Both the position numbers and the translations under genes were made by a program. A stretch of DNA of 39,631 bases from a virus, in the IMG/VR virus record IMGVR_UViG_3300036852_000166, positions 1 to 39,631 of that record. One strand, written 5' to 3'. The notes beneath the pieces are model-generated. The model searched no databases. It was not told the DNA's origin and saw only the letters and a program-made list of their open reading frames with translations. This document shows positions 6,200 to 13,764 of this stretch, piece by piece (the stretch's first letter is position 1; every line of letters starts with the position of its first letter).

Positions 6200-6724
6200 A
6201 TGATGCGCAGGCCAACACCCCAACTGATCGCCGCCCGCAAATGGGAGATCAAGCGCCGATATGAGCGCCAGGCCAAGGTCGGCAAGCGATCTCACGGTAT
6301 GGCCGCCATTCGCATCGCCGAACTCACTCGGTGGATGCACGACGTTCATGGCGCCGGCACAGAGCTTGAGCCATCCGATCACACCGAGACAATAATCAGG
6401 ATATTCACCCATCATTTCATGTGCTTGCCACATGGGCCACGACGCGCATCAGCATGGTTCGAGACCTATTGCCCATGGCTCGACGTGCGCGATCGCGAAT
6501 ACCTCATCAGCGAGGCTAGCCATTGCCCGCTCAAGTGGTCAGCCGACAAGCTGGGGTGGAAACTGCGCCTCACCGACGAGCAGCGCTCACGCCTGAAGAT
6601 CAAGACAATCGGTGCGCTCGGCATCAACAGGGATCAGCGTGCCATCCAGCGCAAGGCCAAGCGAGCCGAACTCATGCGAGCCCTCAGAGCCAAGCGCAAG
6701 GCCGACCGCGTGAACAACATATAG
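6200..6724 (+). CDS. Basic hypothetical protein at end of early operon, 174 aa
   Basis: The protein is Arg/Lys-rich (MMRRPTPQLIAARKWEIKRR...) and ends with a basic helix (KRAELMRALRAKRKADRVNN). The central part contains HCPLKWSADKLGWKLRLTDE, which could be a winged-helix-like segment. It is the last gene before the non-coding control region and the late operon, so a late-gene regulator is an attractive but unproven role. The gene end is embedded in a 9-bp inverted repeat. Confidence 0.6.
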   Translation: MMRRPTPQLIAARKWEIKRRYERQAKVGKRSHGMAAIRIAELTRWMHDVHGAGTELEPSDHTETIIRIFTHHFMCLPHGPRRASAWFETYCPWLDVRDREYLISEASHCPLKWSADKLGWKLRLTDEQRSRLKIKTIGALGINRDQRAIQRKAKRAELMRALRAKRKADRVNNI

Positions 6725-6747
6725 GTCTATAGATATACTGTTCACGC
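6708..6747. repeat. Inverted repeat spanning the early operon end
   Basis: GCGTGAACA (6708-6716) and TGTTCACGC (6739-6747) are perfect 9-base arms around a 22-base A+T-rich centre containing tataggtctatagatata. There is no following T run, so a simple intrinsic terminator is unlikely. A protein-binding site or a stabilising 3' hairpin fits better. Confidence 0.55.
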
Positions 6748-7184
6748 ACGTGCTCGGGCACGCTGCCAGCACCATCCACCCCATTGCCAAGCCTCTTGTC
6801 CATCCTCAATCCTCACGGCAAGCTACTGGATTGACCTCTTTCATCGCACGCGCGCCGTAACTGACATCACACTCACATCACACAACGCATGGTCCGGACT
6901 CACGTGCAGACCGTGCAAGGCCCTAGACAGGGGAATACGATATCACCATAACTAATTGATATGATTGGTGATTACGCACAGCGGCACACTCGGTGTGTCA
7001 GTCACGTGCCATATGTCGACAGCGCAGATGCTGCCATGCGCCTGTGTGAAAGACCCGGCGGGGGTGGGGGTGGGGGGAAAATGCCGCTCTCTCGTCTAAT
7101 TCATGTTCCCCTTCTCTCACGCGGCTTTTTTGAAAAACCTCGGGGTCGGTTCAAATTTTGGGCGGCCGGTCTGGAAAACACCTT
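6748..7184. other. Non-coding region between early and late operons
   Basis: No convincing gene is present. It holds a small hairpin CGTGC-tcgg-GCACG near 6750, an inverted ATCACC/GGTGAT pair (6942-6947, 6967-6972), a G-rich tract at 7057-7077 (runs of five, five and six G), and an A/T- then GC-rich stretch at 7125-7170 just before the small terminase. The position suits a late promoter and a cos or pac site. Neither can be proved by eye. Confidence 0.45.
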
Positions 7185-7198
7185 GGTGCGTTGTTTGG
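7185..7198 (+). repeat. Late-module leader motif, copy 1 (variant)
   Basis: GGTGCGTTGTTTGG is a variant of the 13-base late motif. It lies 40 bases before the small terminase ATG. A 6-bp hairpin CCTGTT/AACAGG (7201-7219) fills the gap to the start codon. Confidence 0.6.
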
Positions 7199-7224
7199 GG
7201 CCTGTTTCGGAATAACAGGTTAGT

Positions 7225-7755
7225 ATGGCCTCTGAACTGATCAATCCGGACGAGTTCCCTGAATATGGCCCTGCGATGCAGGCGCTGAACCCGATGATGC
7301 GGTCGTTCGTGCTGGCGCTGCTGGATCAGCGGAAGCGGAACAACACGCTGGCTGCGCGGCGTGCGGGGTATTCGGAGAACAGCGCGGTGGCATTGCGGGT
7401 GACGGGGCACCGGTTGGCGCACGACGCTCGGGTGATTGCTGCATTGCACGAGGAGGCTGGCAAGCGGCTGGAGACGGCGGCGCACATTGCGGCTGGGGTT
7501 GTGGTTGGGGTGATGTCTGACAAGGAGGCATCGAACCGGGACAAGCTCAAGGCGGCCGGGATGCTGCTGGATCGGACCGGGTTTGGCGCGTCGCAGACCA
7601 TCAACGTCAACAAGACGGTGACGCGGAAGATGGACGTCTCGGCTGCCGCGCAGAAGATCGCCGAGTTTCGGCGGCGGTTCCCGGCGCAGTTTGAGAAGCT
7701 GATCGGGAATGACGCCGGCGTGATCGACGGCGAGTTCACCGAGGTGGCGAAGTGA
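7225..7755 (+). CDS. terS: Terminase small subunit
   Basis: The 176-aa protein has an N-terminal helical DNA-binding region (MRSFVLALLDQRKRNNTLAA, RRAGYSENSAVALRVTGHR) typical of small terminases, followed by an oligomerisation helix (VIAALHEEAGKRLETAAH). It recognises the packaging site and recruits the large subunit to the portal. The gene opens the late operon and overlaps the large subunit gene by GTGA. No good Shine-Dalgarno is seen; a hairpin lies just before the ATG. Confidence 0.85.
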   Translation: MASELINPDEFPEYGPAMQALNPMMRSFVLALLDQRKRNNTLAARRAGYSENSAVALRVTGHRLAHDARVIAALHEEAGKRLETAAHIAAGVVVGVMSDKEASNRDKLKAAGMLLDRTGFGASQTINVNKTVTRKMDVSAAAQKIAEFRRRFPAQFEKLIGNDAGVIDGEFTEVAK

Positions 7756-9206
7756 CGGCCGAGCCAAGCCTGGAGGAACTGCGCGAGCTCACCGAGGCGC
7801 TGGACGTCATCGAGTATTCCGAGACCTACGAGCGGTTTCGGTCGTTCGTGCCGCATCCAAAGCAGAAGGCGCATCTCGATCTCGGCTTGAAGAAGCGCGA
7901 GCGGCTGCTGATGGCCGGCAACCGGAACGGCAAGACGGAGACGGGCGCGTTCGAGGCGGCCTGCCATTTGACGGGCGAATACCCGGACGGTTGGGAGGGG
8001 CGGCAGTTCGAGCAACCGACGATCGGCTGGATATGCGGCGAGACCTCGCTTCTGGTGCGCGACATCCAGCAGAAGAAGCTTTGCGGACCGCCCGGAGTCG
8101 ACGCCCTGTTCGGCACCGGGATGATTCCGAAGGATGCTTTCACGGACAAACCGTCGCTGGCGCGCGGCGTCACCGACGCCTACGACACGATTCAGGTCCG
8201 ACACAAGTCTGGCGGGATATCGATCGGCAGGTTCAAGTCCTATGAGCAGGGTCGGCAGAAGTTCCAGGGTGAGGGCCTCGATTGGATCTGGTTCGACGAG
8301 GAGCCGCCACTGGATATCTATGCCGAGGGAATCGCCCGGATCGGCGAAAAGGACGGCGTTTCGTGGCTGACCTTCACGCCGCTGAAGGGCCGCTCGGACG
8401 TCGTGCTGCGCTTCCTCGACGACCCGTCGGACGACCGCGGCATCACCATGATGACGCTGGATGATGCACTGCACATCCCATCTGGTGCACGGAAGAAGAT
8501 GCTGGACGGCTACCTGCCGCACGAACGGGAGGCGCGGGCGCGCGGCGTGCCGACGCTGGGGTCTGGTCGCATTTTCATGGCGCCGGAGGAATCGATCATC
8601 GAGGCGCCAATCACCTATGTCCCGGACCACTGGGTGAAGCTGTTCGGGATCGATTTCGGCATCGGCCACCCGTTTGCCGCGGTACTCCTGCTGTGGGACC
8701 GCGACAACGACGTGATCCACATCCACCACACCTACCGCGTGGCGGACGCACTTCCGATACAGCACGCGTCGGCGATGAAGCCGGTGGGCGCCGCGGTGCC
8801 GGTGGCATGGCCGCGGGACGGCACCAACCGCGCCGCCGACGGCAAGCCGCTGTCTGATCACTACAAGCGGCAGGGCCTGCGGATGCTGGCCGAGCACGCC
8901 ACTTGGCCCGATGGATCGGTATCGACGGAAGCCGGCATCCTCGAGATGGACGAGCGCGAGAAGTCCGGCCGGTTGAAGGTCGCGGCGCACCTGTCGGATT
9001 ATCTGGAGGAGCGGAGGTTCTATCACCGCAAGGATGGCCTGATCGTCAAGCTGAAGGACGATCTGATGTCGGCCGCGCGCACCGGGATCATGATGAAGCG
9101 CTTCGCGCGCGCGGTTCCGCTTGGCGGCAAAACCCTGGCCCGCAACAGCAACATCATCGCCACCGGCGCCAACTTCGACGTCTTCACCGGTGCGTTGCTG
9201 GGGTAG
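7752..9206 (+). CDS. terL: Terminase large subunit (ATPase and nuclease)
   Basis: The 484-aa packaging motor has Walker A AGNRNGKTE (about residues 55-63) and Walker B LDWIWFDEEPP (about 177-187). The C-terminal RNase H-like nuclease is marked by FGIDFGIGHP (about 298-307) and later acidic residues. It drives DNA into the procapsid and cuts the concatemer. The GTG start at 7752 overlaps the small-subunit TGA. Its last codons contain a copy of the late motif, which encodes the GALL of its C-terminus. Confidence 0.95.
   Translation: MTAEPSLEELRELTEALDVIEYSETYERFRSFVPHPKQKAHLDLGLKKRERLLMAGNRNGKTETGAFEAACHLTGEYPDGWEGRQFEQPTIGWICGETSLLVRDIQQKKLCGPPGVDALFGTGMIPKDAFTDKPSLARGVTDAYDTIQVRHKSGGISIGRFKSYEQGRQKFQGEGLDWIWFDEEPPLDIYAEGIARIGEKDGVSWLTFTPLKGRSDVVLRFLDDPSDDRGITMMTLDDALHIPSGARKKMLDGYLPHEREARARGVPTLGSGRIFMAPEESIIEAPITYVPDHWVKLFGIDFGIGHPFAAVLLLWDRDNDVIHIHHTYRVADALPIQHASAMKPVGAAVPVAWPRDGTNRAADGKPLSDHYKRQGLRMLAEHATWPDGSVSTEAGILEMDEREKSGRLKVAAHLSDYLEERRFYHRKDGLIVKLKDDLMSAARTGIMMKRFARAVPLGGKTLARNSNIIATGANFDVFTGALLG
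9189..9201 (+). repeat. Late-module leader motif, copy 2 (exact)
   Basis: GGTGCGTTGCTGG overlaps the 3' end of the large terminase gene and lies 38 bases before an ATG at 9227. CGGCG/CGCCG arms (9209-9213, 9231-9235) would place that ATG in a loop. Confidence 0.75.
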
Positions 9207-9226
9207 GTCGGCGTGCGCATCTTCGT

Positions 9227-9367
9227 ATGGCGCCGTGGGTTTCTAACCGGATGACCATGGTGTCCTCCAGACTTGGGCCGTTCGCGTCACCGCGGGCGGC
9301 CCTTTTCGTCGGTGCGTTGCTGGACACCCCGCGCGCGACCACGTTCCGGCACATCACGTCACGCTGA
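9227..9367 (+). CDS. Possible 46-aa ORF between terminase and head genes
   Basis: This frame (MAPWVSNRMTMVSSRLG...) begins at the expected distance from late motif copy 2. It contains a strong terminator-like hairpin and motif copy 3 inside its sequence, and has no Shine-Dalgarno. Coding is uncertain; it may be a leader, or the region may be purely regulatory. Confidence 0.25.
   Translation: MAPWVSNRMTMVSSRLGPFASPRAALFVGALLDTPRATTFRHITSR
9275..9306 (+). terminator. Intrinsic terminator after terminase genes
   Basis: GGGCCGTTCGCG (9275-9286) pairs with CGCGGGCGGCCC (9291-9302) around a TCAC loop, giving a 12-bp stem with two G-U pairs, followed directly by TTTT. This is the best terminator shape in the late region. 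It sits between motif copies 2 and 3, which suggests a transcription boundary within the late operon. Confidence 0.65.
9311..9323 (+). repeat. Late-module leader motif, copy 3 (exact)
   Basis: GGTGCGTTGCTGG starts nine bases after the terminator stem and lies 71 bases before the ATG at 9382. This is the only copy followed by an ordinary Shine-Dalgarno, CCGGAG, eight bases before the start. Confidence 0.75.
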
Positions 9368-9381
9368 CCGGAGTTTCCCAC

Positions 9382-9723
9382 ATGATGGCGAAAAGCAAGG
9401 ACAAGGCTTCCGAGGACCAGCCGTTCGACGACCTCACTGAAACCGAAGCCGCGCCTGCTCCGATCGAACCCATGCCCGCCGGTGCCGCCGCCCGCATCCG
9501 CGCATTCGAGGACGAGCATTTCGGCAAGGATGCCGTGCGCATCGACGGCAAGATCGAGCGAGGCTCCGGCTCTCCATTTGCGTCCATGTCCGACGAGGAT
9601 CGCAAGAAGTACGAAGCGCTCGAGCGGCTGGTGGTCGCCGAGCAGAAGCTGGCCGATGCGCACGCCGCATTGATCGCGTCCGATGCTGCGCATGAGGCAG
9701 CCGAGGCGGAAGCCAATGGCTAA
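9382..9723 (+). CDS. Hypothetical acidic head-module protein, 113 aa
   Basis: The product (MMAKSKDKASEDQPFDDL...) is highly charged and Ala-rich, with a C-terminal helical stretch (ALERLVVAEQKLADAHAALI) suggesting a coiled coil. It has GGAG upstream of an ATGATG start. It precedes the portal and may be a small virion or assembly factor. No domain is recognised. Confidence 0.65.
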   Translation: MMAKSKDKASEDQPFDDLTETEAAPAPIEPMPAGAAARIRAFEDEHFGKDAVRIDGKIERGSGSPFASMSDEDRKKYEALERLVVAEQKLADAHAALIASDAAHEAAEAEANG

Positions 9724-9922
9724 CCCCATGCTAGGCCTCTCGCCCGCCAGCGCCGCGCTCGGCCTCGGCGACGTGCTCGGCCAGCAGGTTGTCGGCGAGA
9801 CCGAGGAACTCCGCAAAAAGCGGATGGCCGAGATGCAGCAGCGCCAGCAGCTCGGGCCATCAGGATCGCTGTCGGTGACGTCGCTGTTCGGACCGATTGG
9901 AGGCGCCGGTGCTGGCTACTAA
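9716..9922 (+). CDS. Hypothetical protein, 68 aa
   Basis: The product begins MANPMLGLSPASAALGLGDV, continues into a charged helix (GETEELRKKRMAEMQQRQQ) and ends with a Gly-rich tail. I chose the ATG at 9716, which overlaps the previous gene by eight bases. Similar short proteins occur near podovirus portal genes in my memory, but no function is known. Confidence 0.65.
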   Translation: MANPMLGLSPASAALGLGDVLGQQVVGETEELRKKRMAEMQQRQQLGPSGSLSVTSLFGPIGGAGAGY

Positions 9923-10370
9923 GCTTGAAAAAAAACTCGCATTCGATATTCGCGGAAGCTGGCAGTGTCGGGCGCTGGCGCAGGTCAAGGGGCCGTCCCG
10001 CGCCGTGCTGCTGTCGGTGCTCGCCCACACGCTCGATGAGGCGTTGCCGACGCTGTGCGCGCTGGTGATTCCGGATTTCGATGGCTCGATCGAACCGCCA
10101 TTCCTCACGACCGCTGCGAAGATCGATAAGACCGGTGCCATCGTCGCCGACGTTTGCGATCGCGACGGCACAATCCACAAGGACGAGGTGATCTTCGTCA
10201 ACGAGGTCCAGATGCGCGACCAGTTCCGAAAGCTGGCGGATCGCATGAAATTCAACGATGCCGACCGCATCGAGCTTTTCAAATATGCGCAGCGCTGGGT
10301 GGTCGCCGACCGCCGGCTCGATCCAAACTTCGATCGCAAGGATCCCGATGCCCGCCGGCTCCTCAACTAA
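9909..10370 (+). CDS. Hypothetical protein before the portal, 153 aa
   Basis: The protein (MLATKLEKKLAFDIRG...) is mixed alpha/beta, with ALCALVIPDFDGSIEPPF and a C-terminal RRLDPNFDRKDPDARRLLN. The GTG at 9909 is chosen because GGAGG stands five bases upstream; an in-frame TTG at 9897 is the alternative. It overlaps the previous gene by 14 bases and the portal by 23. It may be a head-assembly protein. Confidence 0.6.
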   Translation: MLATKLEKKLAFDIRGSWQCRALAQVKGPSRAVLLSVLAHTLDEALPTLCALVIPDFDGSIEPPFLTTAAKIDKTGAIVADVCDRDGTIHKDEVIFVNEVQMRDQFRKLADRMKFNDADRIELFKYAQRWVVADRRLDPNFDRKDPDARRLLN

Positions 10371-12084
10371 CCTTGTGGCTTACGCGACGAACGTCCAGCC
10401 GATGGGGCAGTCGCGCACGATCTCCAATCGCGAGGCTGCAATCGTTGCCGGCATCAAGCGGGAGTTCGGCCAGAAGATTGCGGAACGCAGTACGTTCGCG
10501 GCTCATTGCGAGGAAGTGGCGCAACTGATCCTGCCGACCTCGAAAAACACCTTCTATTACCAGGACTACAACACCCCCGGCGAGAAAAAGACCCAGCAGC
10601 AGGTCGATGCCACCGGCGCACTGGCGCTGCATCGGTTCTGCGCGATCGCGGATTCGATGGTCACGCCGCGCAACATGCACTGGCACGGGCTGGCCGGCGA
10701 TGAATACGTGATGAAGGACCGCGCCACCCGACTGTGGTTCGAGAGCACCACCAAGGTCCTGTTCCGCGAGCGCTACGCCGCGCATGCCAATTTCGTCGCG
10801 CAGAACTACAACAACTGGCAGTCGCTCGGCGCGTTCGGCAATTCGACCATGTATGTCGACCGCTACGACAACCGCTGGCACGGCGGCAGCGCGGGCTTGC
10901 GCTACAAATCCGTCCCGTTCGGCGAGACCTATTACGGCGAGAACCACCAGGGCAAGGTCGACCGGATGATCCGCTGGTTCCGGCTCACCGCCTACCAGGC
11001 CGTGCAGAAGTGGGGCGAGGAGTGGCTGCCGGAAACCCTGCGCGCGCCGCTGCAGCAGGACAGCCAGACCACCTTCAATTTTCTGCATTGCGTCCGGCCG
11101 CGCACCGAGGATTATGACCCCGAGGCGCTCGACGCGCGCTCGATGCCGTTCACGTCCTATTACGTGTCGATCGAGGGCAACTGCCTGATGGCGCCGGAGC
11201 GCGGCTATCGCAAGTTCCCCTATGCGGTCAGCCGCTACGACCAGACCCCCGGCGAGGTCTATGGCCGCGGCCCGGCCATGCTGGTGCTGCCGTCACTCAA
11301 AACCTTGAACGCGCAGAAGATCGTGTTCCTGAAGCAGGGTCACCGCGCCGCCGACCCGGTGCTGCTGATGGCCGATGACGGCATTGTCGGCATGGACATG
11401 CGGCCCGGCGCCATGAACAAGGGCGGCGTCACCTCTGACGGCAGGCCTTTGGTGGCCACGCTGCCGACCGGAGAAATCCAGGTCACGATCGAGATGATGC
11501 AGCAGGAAAGCGGCATCGTGAATGACGTGTTCCTGGTGTCGCTGTTCAAGGTCTTGACCGACCACCCGAACATGACGGCGACGCAAGTCATTGAACTTGT
11601 TAACGAAAAGGGCATGCTGGTGGCGCCCACGCTCGGCCGCCAGCACACCGAGATGGTTCCAACCATGGTCGACCGCGAACTCGATTTGTGCGCCGACATG
11701 CGGCTGCTCGATCCGATGCCCCCTCGTCTTCGAGAGGCGATGGGGTCCTATGAGGTGACCGACACCTCGCCGCTGTCGCTGGCCGCCTCGATGGGCGAGG
11801 TCGCCGGCTTCCTGCGCACGGTCGAGCAGTTGCGCGAGCTGGTCAACATCACGCAGGACATGAGCCTGCTCGACCCGATCAATTTCGACAAGGCGACGCC
11901 GGCGATCGCGCGCATCAACCGCGTCCAGGAAAGCTGGCTGGCCGATGACGACATGATCGCCGCCAAGCGCCAGGCCCGCGCTCAGAAGCAGGCCGCGGAT
12001 CAGGCGATCCAGGCCGCCCCGGCGCAGGCCGCTCTGCAGAGCTCGGCCGCCAAGCAGTTCGCCGCCGGCATGCTGACGCCATGA
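10348..12084 (+). CDS. Portal / head-to-tail connector protein
   Basis: The 578-aa protein matches the podovirus head-tail connector type (T7 gp8 family). Recognisable parts are the N-terminal FAAHCEEVAQLILPTSKNTF, the SLGAFGNSTMYVDRYDNR segment, the PFPYAVSRY-like KFPYAVSRYDQTPGEVYGRG motif and HPNMTATQVIELVNEKGML near the C-terminus. Twelve copies would form the DNA entry channel. The ATG at 10348 has AAGGA upstream and overlaps the preceding gene. The Ala/Gln-rich C-terminus (from about residue 545) is typical. Confidence 0.93.
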   Translation: MPAGSSTNLVAYATNVQPMGQSRTISNREAAIVAGIKREFGQKIAERSTFAAHCEEVAQLILPTSKNTFYYQDYNTPGEKKTQQQVDATGALALHRFCAIADSMVTPRNMHWHGLAGDEYVMKDRATRLWFESTTKVLFRERYAAHANFVAQNYNNWQSLGAFGNSTMYVDRYDNRWHGGSAGLRYKSVPFGETYYGENHQGKVDRMIRWFRLTAYQAVQKWGEEWLPETLRAPLQQDSQTTFNFLHCVRPRTEDYDPEALDARSMPFTSYYVSIEGNCLMAPERGYRKFPYAVSRYDQTPGEVYGRGPAMLVLPSLKTLNAQKIVFLKQGHRAADPVLLMADDGIVGMDMRPGAMNKGGVTSDGRPLVATLPTGEIQVTIEMMQQESGIVNDVFLVSLFKVLTDHPNMTATQVIELVNEKGMLVAPTLGRQHTEMVPTMVDRELDLCADMRLLDPMPPRLREAMGSYEVTDTSPLSLAASMGEVAGFLRTVEQLRELVNITQDMSLLDPINFDKATPAIARINRVQESWLADDDMIAAKRQARAQKQAADQAIQAAPAQAALQSSAAKQFAAGMLTP

Positions 12085-12371
12085 CCCCCGAAGACGTTGA
12101 GGCCAAAAACGAAGAACTGCTCCGGGCCTACCGGCTCACGTTCAATTCGCCGGCCGGGCAGCTTGTGCTGCTCGACCTCATGAGCTTCGGCAAGTTTCGC
12201 GTGCCGATCGAGGACCGCGCGGACGAAGGCAAGCGGCAGGTTGTGCTGCGCATCATGAACTTCACCGAGCTATCGATGGAGCAATTACAGGCCGCTTATC
12301 GCGGTCACACTTCCCCCAGGCCCGCACAAGGAGCACACGGCCATGACGACCAGACCGACCCCCTCAAATAG
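12081..12371 (+). CDS. Bbp19-like small phage protein
   Basis: The 96-aa product (EELLRAYRLTFNSPAGQLVL, LDLMSFGKFRVP, RQVVLRIMNFTELSMEQLQ) resembles the Bbp19 domain of Bordetella phage BPP-1-like podoviruses. It overlaps the portal stop by ATGA and the scaffold start by 29 bases. A head or connector accessory role is likely from position; the biochemical function is not known. Confidence 0.7.
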   Translation: MTPEDVEAKNEELLRAYRLTFNSPAGQLVLLDLMSFGKFRVPIEDRADEGKRQVVLRIMNFTELSMEQLQAAYRGHTSPRPAQGAHGHDDQTDPLK

Positions 12372-13248
12372 CCACATCACCCTGATGCAGCGGCCGTTCG
12401 GCGCGCCGCGTTTTCATTTCGATGAGAACGCTCCGCCGCCAGCGCCGCCTCCCGCCGCTCCACCCCCGGGCGCCCCGCCTCCCGCCGCCTGGCATACCGG
12501 CATCGACGCCGAATTCATCGGCCACGCCCAGAACAAGGGCTGGAAGCTGGACGATCCCAAGGAGGCCTTCGTCGCCGCCACCAAGCAGGCCCGCGAGCTC
12601 GAGCGACACTTCGGCGTGCCGGCCGACCGGCTGGTCAAGCTGCCCGCGCCCGACGCCAAGCCGGAGGACATCCGCGCCTATTACGAGCGGATCGGTGCGC
12701 CGAAGGAGGCCAAGGATTACGACCTCGCTGCGATTAAGGACGCTGCGATCGCCGACTCCTTGCGCGCCACGATGTACGAAAGGGGCGTGCCGAAAGATGC
12801 CGCAGCCGCAGTCGCCGCATCGGTCGCCAAGGCGCTCGAATCCAAGACCTCGACCGATAACACCCTGATGACGGCGAAACTCGCCGAGCAAAAGGCAAAG
12901 CTCACCCAGAACTGGGGCGACAAGTTCGCGTTCAACCAGCTTCAGGCGATGGAAGGCGCGCGGAAACTCGGCATTGCGCCGGAGGCTGTGGCCGCGCTGG
13001 AAGGCGTCATCGGCTACGATCAGGTGATGGAAGCCATGCGCAAGATCGGCGCCAACACCAAGGAAGACACCTTCGTCGAGCGCGGCGCCGGCGGTCCGAC
13101 CGGTGACGTCACCACCCGCGAGGGCGCAGTCGCGCGCAAGCAAGAGCTGATGGCGGATCTTGCGTGGGGCGATCGCTATCTTAAGGGCGGTGCCGCAGAA
13201 GCGCGCGAGATGACCCGCCTCAACACACTCATTGATGGGGGAATGTGA
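12343..13248 (+). CDS. Probable scaffolding protein
   Basis: The 301-aa protein has a Pro-rich segment (PPPAPPPAAPPPGAPPPAA, about residues 30-48), then an alternating charged, helix-rich body. It includes AYYERIGAPKEAKDYDLA, a pattern I associate with phage head scaffolds. AAGGAGCACACGGCC precedes the ATG. It lies between the portal and coat genes, where the scaffold is expected. It would template procapsid assembly and be absent from mature heads. Confidence 0.75.
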   Translation: MTTRPTPSNSHITLMQRPFGAPRFHFDENAPPPAPPPAAPPPGAPPPAAWHTGIDAEFIGHAQNKGWKLDDPKEAFVAATKQARELERHFGVPADRLVKLPAPDAKPEDIRAYYERIGAPKEAKDYDLAAIKDAAIADSLRATMYERGVPKDAAAAVAASVAKALESKTSTDNTLMTAKLAEQKAKLTQNWGDKFAFNQLQAMEGARKLGIAPEAVAALEGVIGYDQVMEAMRKIGANTKEDTFVERGAGGPTGDVTTREGAVARKQELMADLAWGDRYLKGGAAEAREMTRLNTLIDGGM

Positions 13249-13568
13249 TGGACGAGCAAACCGAAGCCACCGCACCCGCGCCGAAGAAGACTGTCAAGCG
13301 CAAGCGAAAGCCGCGCCATCCGCCGCGCCGCGCCTCGTTCCAGAAGCCGGTTGCTGCATCCGAAGTCGAGTACCCCGGGCTCACCGAGACCGTGTGCGCA
13401 GCCGCCTGCAACGTCAATGGCTGCGTGATCTCGGGCAATGCGATGTGCGCGCACCCGAACAAGGGCGGGCTGCGCGGGCCCGATATGTACGACCCGGAAG
13501 CGGTGAAACGCCTGCAATTGGCGAAGAAACAGCTCGCCAGCGCCTCGGCCGAGAAGCGATTTTCCTGA
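13248..13568 (+). CDS. Hypothetical Lys-rich, Cys-containing protein, 106 aa
   Basis: After a basic N-terminus (KKTVKRKRKPRHPPRR) the protein has a short Cys cluster (VCAAACNVNGCVISGNAMC) that could bind a metal, then a helical tail. The ATG at 13248 overlaps the scaffold TGA (TGATG). A decoration or DNA-contacting virion role is possible. No family is recognised. Confidence 0.65.
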   Translation: MDEQTEATAPAPKKTVKRKRKPRHPPRRASFQKPVAASEVEYPGLTETVCAAACNVNGCVISGNAMCAHPNKGGLRGPDMYDPEAVKRLQLAKKQLASASAEKRFS

Positions 13569-13571
13569 AGT

Positions 13572-13584
13572 GGTGCGTTGTTGG
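13572..13584 (+). repeat. Late-module leader motif, copy 4 (variant)
   Basis: GGTGCGTTGTTGG differs from the consensus by one base. It opens the 196-bp gap before the coat gene, so its start codon is much farther away than at the other copies (193 bases). Confidence 0.55.
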
Positions 13585-13592
13585 AATTCGGT

Positions 13593-13614
13593 GGGCGCGG
13601 CAGTTTCCGCGCCC
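13593..13614. repeat. Strong hairpin upstream of the coat gene
   Basis: GGGCGCGG and CCGCGCCC form a perfect 8-bp stem with a six-base loop, nine bases after late motif copy 4. No T run follows on either strand, so an RNA-stability or processing element fits better than a terminator. Confidence 0.55.
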
Positions 13615-13634
13615 ATAGACCCGTGCATCCCGGT

Positions 13635-13684
13635 CCCCGCAAGGACAAGTCCGGCTCGGTAGTTACGGCCCCCGCAAGGACAAG
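13635..13684 (+). repeat. Direct repeat in the coat-gene leader
   Basis: CCCCGCAAGGACAAG occurs at 13635-13649 and again at 13670-13684, 35 bp apart. AAGGA inside each copy could bind ribosomes. No start codon is well placed after the first copy. Confidence 0.6.
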
Positions 13685-13764
13685 GCTGAAAGTTTGATGG
13701 CCCCCGTGGCGCTTCGCGCATGGGCAAGGCCGCTCACGTTCAACCCCTTTCAGGCGGGATAGCC

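Noticed and set aside
7326-9026. Long minus-strand frame opposite terminase
   Set aside because: It is the usual high-G+C antisense shadow; the plus strand carries both Walker motifs and the nuclease motif.
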